Part shown: positions 1 through 11,600 of the stretch, in pieces | Layout: each line of letters opens with the position of its first letter | Numbering within the stretch: the first letter of the stretch is position 1 | Source of the DNA: Entamoeba invadens IP1 | Taxonomy: Eukaryota; Evosea; Mastigamoebida; Endamoebidae | DNA: 64,000 nucleotides | Assembly: GCF_000330505.1 (NCBI RefSeq) | Contig: NW_004440180.1 | Location: forward strand, 130,297-194,296 | Reading direction: 5' to 3' | Notes under the pieces: generated by a model | What the model was told of the DNA's origin: nothing | The model's database searches: none | What the model saw: only the letters and a program-made list of their open reading frames with translations | Translations under genes and position numbers: made by a program

Positions 1-1683
1 TTTCTCTTTTATTATTTTTCCAAAGTGGAATAACAATCCTTCTGCAACAGGAATTTTCCAATTAAACTCTTCTTCCATTTGTTCCACTTTATTATTGTTA
101 TCATTTTAAGAAACATCTATACTGGATGTATCATCATCCAAAACATCGTCCGTTGAACTTTCACTTTCTGACAAAATATCGAGTGGGTCGTCAAACAAAA
201 AGTTATAATTTTCTTTTCTTTTAGTTATTGTTTTTATACTCCTTCTTTTCATTTTTTTTTCTTTTTCTCTGGGCTGTTTTATTTGTTTGTCGTCTTTTTT
301 CTTATTGTTTTCCTTTTTATTAGCCCGTTTCGTTGTTTTAAAGTGGGACTTTTTACTACTTCACATATTTTTTCTTTTTCGTTAACAATAGATTCGATAA
401 CATTTTGTTGATTTTTTTTATTTTTCTAATTTGGTTTTTTATTTTTTGTTCTTTTGTTCTTTTTGTGTTTTTCAAACATTTTATCAATATCAAAAAGATC
501 GAGTATTTCAAAAATGTTTTTGTTTTCTACATTTGTTCCCCAAAGAAATTTCGGATTGATTACTTCCCACAATTTCATAATACAAATAACAACATCACAC
601 GCCTGGCATGTTTTATCCGAAGAAAGTGTATTATACATATTATCCAACTCTTTAGTAAAATCATAAATTGAATCAACCATATCCCAATCTGTTTTCAACA
701 GTGGACGTTTTGTTCCCAGCCTTTGAATGGATTTTTTCATTTGTCTCAAATAGTCAAATACCCGAACACAACTATTAAATCGTGTTTGTGAAAATGTCTT
801 GGTTGTAGAGTATTTTTCATCACACTACTCACAGTTATTTTGAAGTGTTTTTGACAATTCAGGAGACATGTGTGTTGATTTGGAAAACTTATTGAGAAAT
901 TTTAACCGAATTTTGAATTTTGGAATCTTTTTGATGACATCTTTAAATAGCAAATTGGCTGTATGAACAACACACCCAACTTATTCTCACAAAGAGAACC
1001 TAACATATTGTATTTGTACCATTGTCAGTATTTATGGCAAATATATTTGTGATTATGTTATTTCTGTCTAATATCCGTTTTACTCCATTGCAAATAGTGG
1101 TGGATTTATGTGTCCCAGTAAATTCACCAATTTCAAGTATTTGATTTATAGGCATGAAATCTTGAAAATATGATCTTAAAGTAACCGCAACAAAACTCTT
1201 TCCGAGCTTTGACATCATATCAGTAGTAATATAAGTTTTTGAAGGAACGAGATTATTATCAATAAACTGTTTTTGAATATTGACTTCTTCTCGAAATAAA
1301 CGCTCTAAATAGTGATAAACATTTTCACTTGATAAACTAAAAATTTGGATTAAGTATTGTTATTAATTCACTTTAAAAGTGATTTTGTGTTTGCGAAAGA
1401 AGTATATTTGCATATATGAAAAATTTCATTAATAGTTTGACTACCTTCCAAATTTCATTCTCAATTTCTAAAGTGAATTTCATATCAAGTTCAGCTTCTT
1501 CGGCTTATATTTTTTCTTTATGAAATCTAAATAGATGTCTTGAAAGTGTGTAAGTACCTTTGCGTTTTCCTCCACAGAAAGATTTGCTGTGACTGGACAA
1601 AAATTGCATTTATACGAATGCATTTCTCCTGTGATTTTGGTATAATATTTGTAATACCATTTGTCCTCCAGAGACATAAACAA
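1..1683 (-). pseudogene. hAT-family transposase, degenerate, truncated by the window edge
   Basis: The minus strand carries consecutive remnants of one transposase in several frames. The N-terminal piece (about 1480-1683) has a BED-type zinc-finger pattern, with C-x2-C followed by a late histidine. The next piece (1000-1218) contains FVAVTLRSYF and ends near TDNGTN, where hAT enzymes have a catalytic aspartate. About 860-985 reads CVVHTANLLFKDVIKK, the C-x2-H segment before the hAT insertion domain. A further piece (426-749) looks like the region after the RW motif. Stops and frameshifts separate the pieces, so the gene is dead. The C-terminal dimerisation domain is not clearly visible and may lie off the left edge. 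hAT assignment rests on motif order. No flanking TIR was found. The source could be related to the miniature hAT element at 5262-6571, but this is unproven. Confidence 0.65.
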
Positions 1684-1689
1684 CTTGTT

Positions 1690-2762
1690 TTTTATAATTT
1701 TTGGGGGTTTGATTATTTTTATTATTAATATATTATTTTTATTGATTATAAATTATTTTGATTTTAAGATGAACACAATATTTATAATAATATAATTTTA
1801 AAATTACCAAATTTTATTATTATTTGGAATATAATATAATTGTTATTTTATTTTTTTGTTTAATTAATTAGTATTTGTTATATTAATATATATACATATA
1901 CATATTTAATTGGACGATATAAAAATGGTTTAACTAAAAATCGGATTTGCCATTAACTTTAATATAAACATCTTTGTTTTTTTCTTTTTAAATAAAGAAT
2001 TTTTAATTATTTAATTGAGTTTGGTTTTGATTTTTTAATTTTTTACTTTAGACATTTTTGACAATTTAAAAGTTTTTTTTAGTAAAAAAAAACATAAAAT
2101 GGCTTTCAAAAACAACACGAAAACAAAGTTAAATTATATTTTTAAAACAAAAGGTTCAATAAGTGAACACAGAAGACGGTCGATTGTTTAAAAAGCTTCT
2201 TTTTATAAACAAAACCCAATTTTATCCACTTTTCCAACATTTCATAATTTGGCTGAATTAATAACAGTTTATTATCAGTTCAAACTAAAAAATTAATTGT
2301 GGTTTTTATATTATCGTTTGTTTTGATTAAAGTTGAGATGGAAAGACAAATATTTACAAACAGAAAGGCTGTATAAAATACAGTCAAAGATAATAACTAT
2401 GTTGGAGATAAAAGCGCGGAAATGGACACAATGGACACTTTAACTTGGAGGAAGTGGTCGAAAAGAAAACGGTGGAAAAAACGGAAGACTTGATTAAAAC
2501 AAAGAAGTTAAAAGAAAAAAAGAAATGAAAAGATTTAAGTAAGGAGACTTATTTCGATGTTGTGTGTTTATTGTAAATGGATTGCTTTTTGTTATCTTTT
2601 AGGTTTTTATTCTTCTTTGATAATAAATAAAAAATAGAGAAATAACATAATTTCTAATTTTTTAAAACATTTTTGAAAATACTGTTATTCTTTTATTTTT
2701 AGAATCTTTTTACTCAGTAACCCCATTTTTGCTTAAGTTGTACTGGTTTTTACCATAACTGC
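1690..2762. other. AT-rich spacer between two transposon relics
   Basis: No coding region, RNA gene or convincing repeat was recognised. The stretch is dominated by A/T runs; a slightly more mixed patch around 2340-2530 has only very short open frames. Confidence 0.6.
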
Positions 2763-2797
2763 AGAGTCCCTGATACAACGTTGTTATTTTCTCAAAC
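2763..2797 (+). repeat. left TIR of the pogo-like element
   Basis: This pairs with the reverse complement of 5208-5242. The core 2771-2797 matches 26 of 27 bases. Confidence 0.75.
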
Positions 2798-3446
2798 GTT
2801 GTTTATTCAAGAATCTTCTGATTTACAAAGATTCATAAATATAGCAATCCATAAACTCAAAAAACTCTAGCAACAAGAAACTTTTTTTGTTATTTTAAAA
2901 TGTTTTTGTTATTTGTAATTTTTATTTTAAAACAACTTAAAATTCAAATTCATTTAAATTCAAGATCTTTCATTTTCCAAGTCGAAACAGATCGTTTCAT
3001 CAAAACACCGGCAAAAGAACGATCTGAAGAATAGAGAGGAGCAGTTGCGAGTACCAACAAGAAAGAGAATATGGCAGAATTAAAATTGAGTCGGTGTATT
3101 TGAGGTCGCGGAATATGGGAAATGATGACTGAGTTGACACAGAGGAGAGAGGTGAACAGTAAAGTATGAGTTGACTGTATTAAACTTGTTCGTTGTGATG
3201 AGTATGATAAGTACGAAGAGAGAAGTGAAACAACCAATGTCTGGGTTTAAGTGTTTGAAACCCTCTTACAGTTCCTTTGAACCTCCACCAATCTAAAAAC
3301 AAACAAATTTTTATTATTATTTAATTTATTGAAATTTAACGGAATAATATGTTGGACTTGTTTATTTTTCGTTTGTTTTCATTTCCGATAAAAAGGGATT
3401 ATTTGTTTTAATACAAAAAATAATCCCAGAGATGTTCTTTGTTTCT

Positions 3447-4910
3447 TTATCCCAACTTCGAGGAGTTCTCTCTCGACCCCAAAGTGGGGACAATAAAATA
3501 CAAAGGGAATGTTGTCCCATCCATGCAGACAGTCACTAACACGCTAAGCCTCACCCCTGATCTATCCACTGCCAACATAACTGTTTCTGTTCCATCTTTT
3601 GACGTGACAATGGCATGTTGGTCAGATTTTTCGGCCCATTCCTGGAATCTTGACTCATTGCAGTTAAAGATAAAGGGAGTCGGGATACCAGTCGAGTTGG
3701 ATTTCAATATTTCGAAGTACATCCTAATCTGTGATTCTTGAACATCGGCACGAGGCGTTTCTATGGTCTTTCTTTGAGCAGACGAACACGTTCTTCTTTC
3801 TCGACAAAGTTATACAAGTCCCTGACGCTGATATTGACTCTTTCCAACTCGCCGACCATAAACACCATCAACTGTGTAAGTCACAGGGAGTCTTAATTCT
3901 TGATTTTCTTCGATGTAGTAGACAATGGCGTCTTTTTAGTTTGCAGAAAATACACCTCTTCGCCCTGAACAACACAACCTTTCTTCGGTTCTCTTCATCT
4001 ACCTCGACCAGATATATGAAGGTATGGATGTAGTTACTCTTTTTAAAAATTTGACATTCTAAATACCACACTTGGCTCCCATGCATTCCCTAAATCTAAA
4101 CACTTGAGTTCTCCAATTTTCTCTTCTTTGTTTCTTTCGAGTTCTTGTAATCTCAGGATGTTGTTTATGATTTCAACAAACTTGTCTTCAAACCCGGCTT
4201 CCAAAAGATAGCCATAAAGACCATTGAAGTAAAATTCATCGTCGGTAATTCTGTCAACAATATGCTTGTTGTTGTTGAATTCCACGCCGATTTCCGCCAT
4301 TTCCACTGATGATTCAGAGAAACTGTCTTCAGTGTTTACTTCTTGTTGATGGGGTTCAACGTCTTTCATTGTCAAGTCTTTAATAACTTCTTCATTACTG
4401 GCGACGACCAAATATTCAACATAAAATTCAATGGTTTCCATTGGTACCTCGACATGAAGTATTCTGTCGATTATCACTTCCCGGAATTGGAGTGTTGTCA
4501 TGTTCCAAAATCGACATAATCTGTTGGAACCCAGCTCTTGGAACAAACAAAGTTCATATACATTGCAAGCACTGTACCATATGTTCATTGATGTTCAATA
4601 TCTTCTTCGCGTTCTTAGTCATCATTTCCAGTTATTCAAAGATCTTCACATGAGAGTCTTATTCACATTGAAAGGTTCGGATCAATGTCTCGATATCGGT
4701 GATTAAATAGTTGAGTATGTTGTTGTAATAATAAATAACACAATTTATATTTGTTCTAAACTTCTTGTGCATGGTGAGAAGATCTTTGTGAAAAACTTCG
4801 AGATTTTCAACAATATCATTGATATCTTGCTGGGAACAAAGAGCACCAAAGACATTTACCTGTCTCATATTAAAAACAAATCGTCTCGAAAATGCATGCG
4901 GAAGAATCAT
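3447..4910 (-). pseudogene. pogo-like DDE transposase remnants
   Basis: The clearest piece is 3447-3722 (91 codons). It aligns by eye to the DDE core of pogo/Tigger/jerky transposases: an FNCNESRF segment where the family has F-N-x-D-E-x-x-F, then the beta-strand pattern TVCMDGTTFPLYFIVP (family: cisadGt-lpP-fIf). The first catalytic aspartate appears as asparagine, consistent with inactivation. Upstream frames (about 3731-4086) contain sequence like the helix-turn-helix region, in shifted frames. Two more open stretches at 4043-4588 and 4659-4910 may be an N-terminal region or a second gene of the element; I do not recognise them. The C-terminal side (2950-3400) is too decayed to read. Confidence 0.6.
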
Positions 4911-5207
4911 TTTCTTTTTGTAGTTTCATTTATTTTTTTGAGTTTTTGGTTGTAAAATGGCTTTTGTTCACCTCCTCCTTTCATTTTTCTGGTTTATTTT
5001 TCTTCAAGATTGGGACTGTTTTTTCCAAAAAATGGGTTATTTGCAAGACTATTTCTTGCTTTTGTGTAAAAAGACATTTGAAAGGCTATGAAATTATTTT
5101 TTTATGGAAGAAGAGATTTGTTTACAAAAAAAAACGAGGTAAACAAAAAACAAAATTGCCGATACTCCATTTTTAGTCGAACCTTCTTCAAATAAGACCA
5201 AAAAAAG

Positions 5208-5242
5208 GTTTGAGTAAATAACAACGTTGTATCAAATACTCT
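5208..5242 (-). repeat. right TIR of the pogo-like element
   Basis: Inverted partner of 2763-2797; the core 5208-5234 differs from its mate at one base. Confidence 0.75.
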
Positions 5243-5261
5243 ATATTTATTAGATTCTAAT

Positions 5262-6571
5262 TGGACTGGCCAACCGCACTAAAATTAACCCCAAAATTAA
5301 ATTTTTAAACCATTTGAGCATATTTTGACTTGTTACTTTTCTTTTTACTTAAACTAGTAAACAATAATAAATTTAGTCATATAGATTAAACGTGCAAACG
5401 AAATAAAGAAATGCTTTAATTTATATATTTCAGCTCAAAAGTTCGTTATTTTAATAAATAATAAAACAAATAAATAGAATGAAGGATTAAAATTATTTGA
5501 GCAAAATATAACAAATATTCATTTTGGTAATAAAATAATAAATTTTATTGAAAAATATGTACAACTTGTTGTTTTTGGCATTTTTTCATTATGTGTAAAA
5601 ATGACAATCGATTTTTTTTCTCAAAAGCAAATTACCAACATCATGATATTCAATAACAACAACAGGAAATAAACAATAAATGGGATAATATATTTAAACA
5701 AACTTGTAAATTGGTTTAAAGACTGTTAAACATTGTTTCATATATTGTACAAAAAATAAAATACATGTAATTTCAAAGAATGAAGTTCTTAACATAACAA
5801 ACAATTGTAACATTAGATGAATTGAAAATCATGATTATAACAATATGTGTGAATTGTAAATCATGATAATTTAACCCAAATTATAAAAAGTATAAAATTT
5901 TCAAGTTATTATTCATTAGTTATGATCACATTGCATATGTTTTAATTGAAACGTTATTTTGAGAATGAACAATGATTTAAACATATAAGTGGTTAACAGT
6001 TACAAAAAATAAACACAATGTTATATTTTAAATTGATAAGCGTTTAATTTATATTTTTGAAATAAAAGTTACAAATCATAGTCATTATACATTTTTACTG
6101 TTATAACATTGTAATTAATTGACTGCACAATGATTATGTATTTAATAATGTTGTAAAACCAATTGTTATATTCAATTTAAATAATATTAATGAAAATGAT
6201 TATTGAAAATAATTTATAAATCACATCATTTATTTAAAAGACGATTGCATTTAAAGAATATATTTTTGGTAAATTTATATTGTTTTTGGTTCATACAGAT
6301 TTATATTTTTTTGAATATCAAAAAATATAATTTAAAAAAATAATATTTAATAATCATGTGTTCCCAAAAACGTTTATTTTTTAAAATTTGAAATAAATAA
6401 AATGTTATTTAACTTTTGTTTATCGCTTCCAAATAATAATTAGTTTTATATAATTTATTTGTAAAAGCAAAAGTCGGTTATATGTGTGGTCAACTTTGGT
6501 TTCGGCAAAAAGGAACGTTGCTTTAAAAATTCGGCATAATTGAAAATAATGGTCATCGGTTGGCCAGTCTA
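5262..6571. mobile_element. non-autonomous hAT-type element (1310 bp) with 15 bp TIRs and 8 bp target-site duplication
   Basis: The left end reads TGGACTGGCCAACCG and the right end, reverse-complemented, TAGACTGGCCAACCG: 14 of 15 bases match. Both are flanked immediately outside by the direct repeat ATTCTAAT (5254-5261 and 6572-6579), an 8 bp target duplication. Eight-base duplications with short TIRs beginning T-A-G are hallmarks of hAT elements. The interior is extremely AT-rich with no meaningful open frame, so it must have been moved by a transposase supplied elsewhere. The exact duplication suggests a fairly recent insertion compared with its neighbours. Confidence 0.8.
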
Positions 6572-6705
6572 ATTCTAATCATTTGATTGATTATTAGAAA
6601 ACTAGAAACCCCACAACAAATTGTAAAAAATAAAAAAATTTGTTATTATTAAATTAATAAAATGAACAATTAAAAAACTCAATAAAAACTTGAATTTGTT
6701 GATAG

Positions 6706-6945
6706 ATGTTGATTGAATTGTCTATAATTTTTACTATCACATCTGTTGCAATGCTCTCGATACTTTACTTCATAAGTTCACGCTCGGCAAAAAAAGAAGA
6801 GGAGGAAGAAAAAAAGAAGGCACATTCATACACACAAACAGAAGAACCCATAAAAGAAGGAGAAGAAGAGGAAGAAGAAATCGAAACGGTCGACGTGTCA
6901 GCATTATTGAAGGCACAGAATCGCCGTGCGTTTCAGTTCAAATAA
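6706..6945 (+). CDS. small single-pass membrane protein, unknown
   Basis: The 79-residue product has one hydrophobic segment at residues 4-24 and then a highly charged tail of repeated Glu/Lys blocks, with a short C-terminal motif VDVSALLKAQNRRAF. The layout suggests an N-terminal signal anchor with a cytoplasmic tail, or a short type I protein. The family is not recognised. It sits 127 bp after the target duplication of the hAT-type element and ends 52 bp before the DMC1 stop codon, so the two genes converge. The ATG at 6706 is the first in frame. It could be a spurious frame, but the helix-plus-tail layout argues for a real gene. Confidence 0.5.
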   Translation: MLIELSIIFTITSVAMLSILYFISSRSAKKEEEEEKKKAHSYTQTEEPIKEGEEEEEEIETVDVSALLKAQNRRAFQFK

Positions 6946-6997
6946 ATAAAATATTTTTGATTGGTGTTTTGACAATAAAAAAACTAAAAAACACGTG

Positions 6998-8020
6998 TTA
7001 CTCTTTTGCGTCGACAATTCCTCCAACTTCAATGGCGTATGTTGCCTCAGCCTCCGGTAAATTTGGCGAGTCATACAATTTGACGATTCTCTGTTCGCCC
7101 TTCCCTTTTCTTAGGTAGAGCCTTGTTGTGCTGGCATGGGCAATAACGTGGCCACCAATGGGTTTTTTGGGATCGACAACAAACATTGCTCCTCCTCCCG
7201 GATCGCTCATGACTTGGTTGGTAATCACAACTGCGACATTGAACTCCTCACTTATCTTAATCAGTCTGTTCATCATCTTCCCGAGCTTTTGTTGTCTCTC
7301 GCTCAACTCGCCTCGTCCACTGAAATCCACACGAAAGAGTGAAGTAACACTATCGACAATGAGTAACCTGAATCTGTCCTCAGCCATTCTGGCCGCAATT
7401 TCGACAAGAAGGTCGAACTGTTGTTCATGTGTGTAGGCACGAGCAATCAGGATATTGTCAAGTACAGCGGTTTGGTCCACACCAAAACGCTCTGCGATCT
7501 GCGTTATTCTCTCTGGTCTGAACGTACCTTCTGTGTCGATGTAAGCAACCTTTCCATTGGCTCCTTTCAGATTTGCTGGTAATTGGGCCGTGACTGCAAG
7601 CGTATGGCACAGTTGTGTTTTTCCCGTTCGAAACTCACCAAACATTTCAGTCACACTCATCGTCTCAATTCCACCACCAAGAAGTGTGTCGAACTGCGCA
7701 CTCCCTGTTGTAATTTTGATCACATTCGCTCGGCGTTCGAGAGCAATAGTCGCACTTACAAACGCATGCGTCGGACAGACCTTTCCTACGGCTTCCAAAA
7801 TCTTATCAACCTTCGCATCCGAAAATCCTCTAATGGCACAAAGCTCCTTGCGTGTGTGCATGATAACAGACTCAATAGTATTACAACCAGCCTGTTTTAG
7901 CTTGTTGATATCTCCCACATTGATTCCATGCTCTTGGAGACCCTCAACTTGGTGAAATGATGGTGCCTCCTCTTCGTCCTCAACAATTTCGGACTTCTCC
8001 TTTTCGGCTTCTTCTGCCAT
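6998..8020 (-). CDS. DMC1: meiotic recombinase DMC1 (RecA/RAD51 family)
   Basis: The 340-residue product is a RecA-fold strand-exchange ATPase acting on single-stranded DNA in homologous recombination. A helix-hairpin-helix domain spans about 25-80. Walker A is GEFRTGKT at 128-135 and Walker B is LLIVDS at 219-224. The L2 region and the DPKKPIGGH motif follow, and it ends GGIVDAKE. Length matches the family (about 335-345). Several residues favour DMC1 over RAD51: [32 protein letters not shown], the SDPGGG loop where RAD51 has QVDG, and GGH rather than GGN. No intron is needed. In eukaryotes DMC1 is meiosis-specific; here expression during encystation would be expected, but that is inference. 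Confidence 0.93.
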   Translation of the reverse strand: MAEEAEKEKSEIVEDEEEAPSFHQVEGLQEHGINVGDINKLKQAGCNTIESVIMHTRKELCAIRGFSDAKVDKILEAVGKVCPTHAFVSATIALERRANVIKITTGSAQFDTLLGGGIETMSVTEMFGEFRTGKTQLCHTLAVTAQLPANLKGANGKVAYIDTEGTFRPERITQIAERFGVDQTAVLDNILIARAYTHEQQFDLLVEIAARMAEDRFRLLIVDSVTSLFRVDFSGRGELSERQQKLGKMMNRLIKISEEFNVAVVITNQVMSDPGGGAMFVVDPKKPIGGHVIAHASTTRLYLRKGKGEQRIVKLYDSPNLPEAEATYAIEVGGIVDAKE

Positions 8021-8632
8021 TCTCGCTGTTTCTTCTCACGTTTTCATTGCTCAAATCTTCTCTCGTTCCACCATCCGACATTATTTAATCTCGAGATTGA
8101 TTTTTTAATGTCTCTCATCCAATACTATTATTTTCTATTTTAATAATATTTTTAAAAATAATTTATAATTTATAATTAATTATATTAAATTAATACAATA
8201 ACCTAATCATATTAAAATAAACTAAACTTACTATACCAGAATTATAAAGTGAACAAAACCAAAGTATTTACAGTTGTGACAAAAAAATAGCCAGAAACCA
8301 AATTATTGTAAGAAGTAAAATAAATAGTTTTAAAACTTTAATTGAAAACTAATATAAAAATAGATTTAAGTTTCTTAGCATTTTTGGTGTACCTTTTTTT
8401 CACTTTTTTAAAACCCGTTATTTTCAGGTAATCAAGGGGAAATACACCCTTCTGACAATTATTTGGTCAATAAATAAATATTATTATTAAATATTTATTT
8501 ATTATTATTTATTAAAAATATAATTTTCAAGCTATAAAAAAACAAGAGTAATTTCCACAAAATTAAACAATATAATTTATATAAAACAAGCTCGAAAAAA
8601 GCAAAACAAACAGAAAAAAAACACAAAAAGAG
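8021..8632. promoter_or_regulatory. divergent intergenic region between DMC1 and the TLDc-like gene
   Basis: 612 bp of AT-rich DNA between two genes transcribed away from each other must hold both promoters. I see no individual element I would defend. Near 8470-8515 there is a small AT-only repeat of TTATTATTAAA-like units. Confidence 0.4.
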
Positions 8633-11600
8633 ATGACAACCGTCGAATACCTCGAAAGTGTATTAAAAGAACTTGACTTGAGTTGTTCTCGCCAAATAGT
8701 CTTTAATCCACTTGTGATAAACTTTTTAAGAAGTCTTTTGATGTATGTCCAGGAAGCGAAAGGAGGTGCTTTACCGGAACACCCCACACAAGAAGCACCA
8801 CAACCGTTACAGTTACAACGCAATTTTCAAGACCAGTTGGCGTCATTAAAAGATGAATTAACACAATTAATCGATCAAAACACTTCTACGATGAATTTGA
8901 GAATAGTTACTATGAGTGATACTATGCAAGGGCTTTATGATAAGGTGAATGCAATTGAGACGCAGAAGTTGTTGAACGGAATACTCTCAGGAACGAACAC
9001 AGAACACACCACTAAACTCAATGCACTGGATGTCCAACTTGAAGAGCTCAAGGGAAAGGTATCAATTCTGACTAACTCATTGCTAACACTCAAAACTGAA
9101 ATGTCAACACTAAAAGCACCTCAAGACGAACTCACAACACTAAATAACAAGTGTGAGGCGTTGCGAGTTCAATTGAGTCAAGTCACTTTAAAGGTCGATA
9201 AACTCAACCAACAAAACAATGACGTTATACACGAAAATGAGGTGCCAAAACCGTTATTTGGGTTCAATCAAGAACAACCACAGAACTCAAGTGACGTGTC
9301 GACGAACGAAAAAACAAAACAAACAACTGATACGTTTAAACCAAATTTCCAATTCACACCAACAATTAAACCATCTGTAGTGGAGAAAAAGGGCGAACCA
9401 AAAAGCGAACAAAAAGTGGAGAAGAAAGAAGTTAATGTGGGAAAACTCGAAGAAAATAAGATGAATGCACAGAACAAAACAAGTCCGTCGTATTGTGATA
9501 AAGTCGATGAAATTGATAAAACTGTTAAAGAACAAACAAATAGTCAAACAGTGAATAAAACACAAACAAACCAAATTCAACAAACTCAGAAAAAGCAAAA
9601 TGAGCAATTGGAACAAAAAGATGATGTGACGCCTCAACGTAAATCAACAAATCAAATGAATGGGAGTTATACAACAAATGTGCAGAACCAAGAAAATTGC
9701 ATTGAGAAGACAATTGAAGTAAAACAAATGTTGCCAACAACACAAGTAAATGCGCAAGAGATAGTCACTCTGTCACAAACAGGGACTTTACCAAAGTTAC
9801 AGCCATTCAGTGATACGGTCAACTCCCCACAAATCACCGCGCAGTTGTCTGGATGGTGTCAAGGAAAGGTGAAGCTCCTGTTCTTATCAGACGAGCGAAA
9901 GATTGATTCACAACACGTGAACAAGAAGATCCATGGGAAGAAGGGAATACTTGTGATGTGTAGAAGTGAGAGTGGCAAGGTCTTTGGATTTTTCAGTGGC
10001 GGGAAAGTGCCGGAAACCACCGAGATGAAGGGGAAGTCTGCTTTTGTGAAGAACGACTGGAAGCACTTTGTCTTCATGTTTGAAGGGAAGAACCAGATTG
10101 GGACCAAATTTGAGAAGAAGGATTGTGGGGATACTATAGTATGGAACTCCATTGGGAGCGGAGTGTTTGTTGATTGTCGAGATGCGTTTGCAATAGGAGA
10201 GAATTTTGTTGTTGTTGGCAGGACGGCGTTTGAAGACAAATACTTTGATGCGGTGTCTATAGAAACTCTTGTTGGGAGTCAGCGAATCACTTTGAATGAC
10301 ATTGCTATCTTTGGGGTTGAAGGAGAAAATGATAGTAAAGAGAGTGTACAAGAAGCGCAAGAACCACAACAGAGTACTGAAGTTGAGAGTCGGTGTACTC
10401 AAGAACAACAAAATGAGAAACAAATATTACCCCAAACGAAGTCCGCGAAGTTTGAAGAGAATAAAAGTGTTGGAAATTCAATAGCGAGCGAAGCGGAAGT
10501 CCAATTGCACAAGAAACTCCAAGAAATTATTTCTTCAACTCGAGAACAAACGGATTTGGCACTTTTCATGAACGACAAGGTCGTCACTGCTCTTTACCTC
10601 TCTTGGAACAACCAACGATTTAGTAGTTTACTTTATGATAGTAAAGAGAATGGGATGGACCCTCAACGGTTCTCCAAATTCTTGTCGTGTATTGCCAACA
10701 CTATTATTGCCGTGCAGACAACAAGTGGGCTGATCTTTGGGATCTACAACCAAACCAAAGCCCCTCAATTTAGCACGCGAAAGGCGACGATAGAAGGCGA
10801 CACCAATCACTTCGCCTTTGTTTTTTCAACGTCGAAAGTCGGCGCGCGGTTTAAGACCAAATCTCCGCCACAAGTTGGGTTTATTGGAGATATGAACGAC
10901 GTCATGTTCCAAGTGGGGAGCAGTCTGATAGTTTTTCAAGACGGGCGAATAGTCATTTCGGATGAATTTAACAAGTTGTATGATGGCGATATGTCCAATG
11001 AAGAAATGGTTGGTGGCGCAACGGAGGGTTTGAAGCTCCAGAGACTTGTGGTGATGGTCACTTCGACCTCCGAGGCGGTCATCTCGCGTGCTCTTTCGTA
11101 CAAATCTTCTGTCATCAAGCAAGAAAAGGAGAGTGAAAGGAAAGAAGCTGAGATGGCACGAATACAGAAAGAGAGAGAGGAGAAGGCGCGTCGACAGAGA
11201 GAAGAAGCCGAGAGAAAACGCGTTGAGGACGAGCAAATGAGAGTTTTGGAAGAAGCCGCGCGGAAGGAGGAAGAGCGACGAGTACAACTTGAGACGGAAC
11301 GAAAGAACAAAATGGCTGAGGAGAAGAGGAAACAACTTGCGGAAGAGCAACGGAAAGTCAATGAAGAGAAAGAACGACAACGTGTTATTGAAGCTGAGCA
11401 ACGAAGAAAAGAGAAAGAAGATATGGAGAAGGTGAAAGCTGCAGAAGCCGAGGCGAAGAGAATAACAGAAGAGAAAGAACGACAAGAGAAAGAGGCGGCG
11501 GAACAAAAGAGAATAGAAGAAGAGCGACTGAACAATGAGAGAAAGCAACTTGAAGCGGCGTTTATTGAGCAAGAGAACGAACGGAAACGACTTGAAGATG

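Larger units (their letters stand above)
2763..5242 (-). mobile_element. pogo-like (Tc1/mariner superfamily) transposon with ~35 bp TIRs, inactive
   Basis: The two ends are inverted copies of each other: 2763-2797 and the reverse complement of 5208-5242 share AGAGT, a three-base mismatch block, then 26 of 27 identical bases beginning TGATACAACGTTG. Between them lie decayed transposase fragments on the minus strand. The size, about 2.48 kb, is plausible for an autonomous pogo/Tigger-type element. No clear TA target duplication is visible, so the outermost bases may have mutated or the true ends may be a few bases off. The right end lies 20 bp from the left end of a hAT-type miniature element, so the two inserted side by side. 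Confidence 0.7.

Noticed and set aside
3447..3741. Overlapping plus-strand frame at 3439-3741
   Set aside because: Shadow of the minus-strand transposase fragment, which has the DDE pattern.
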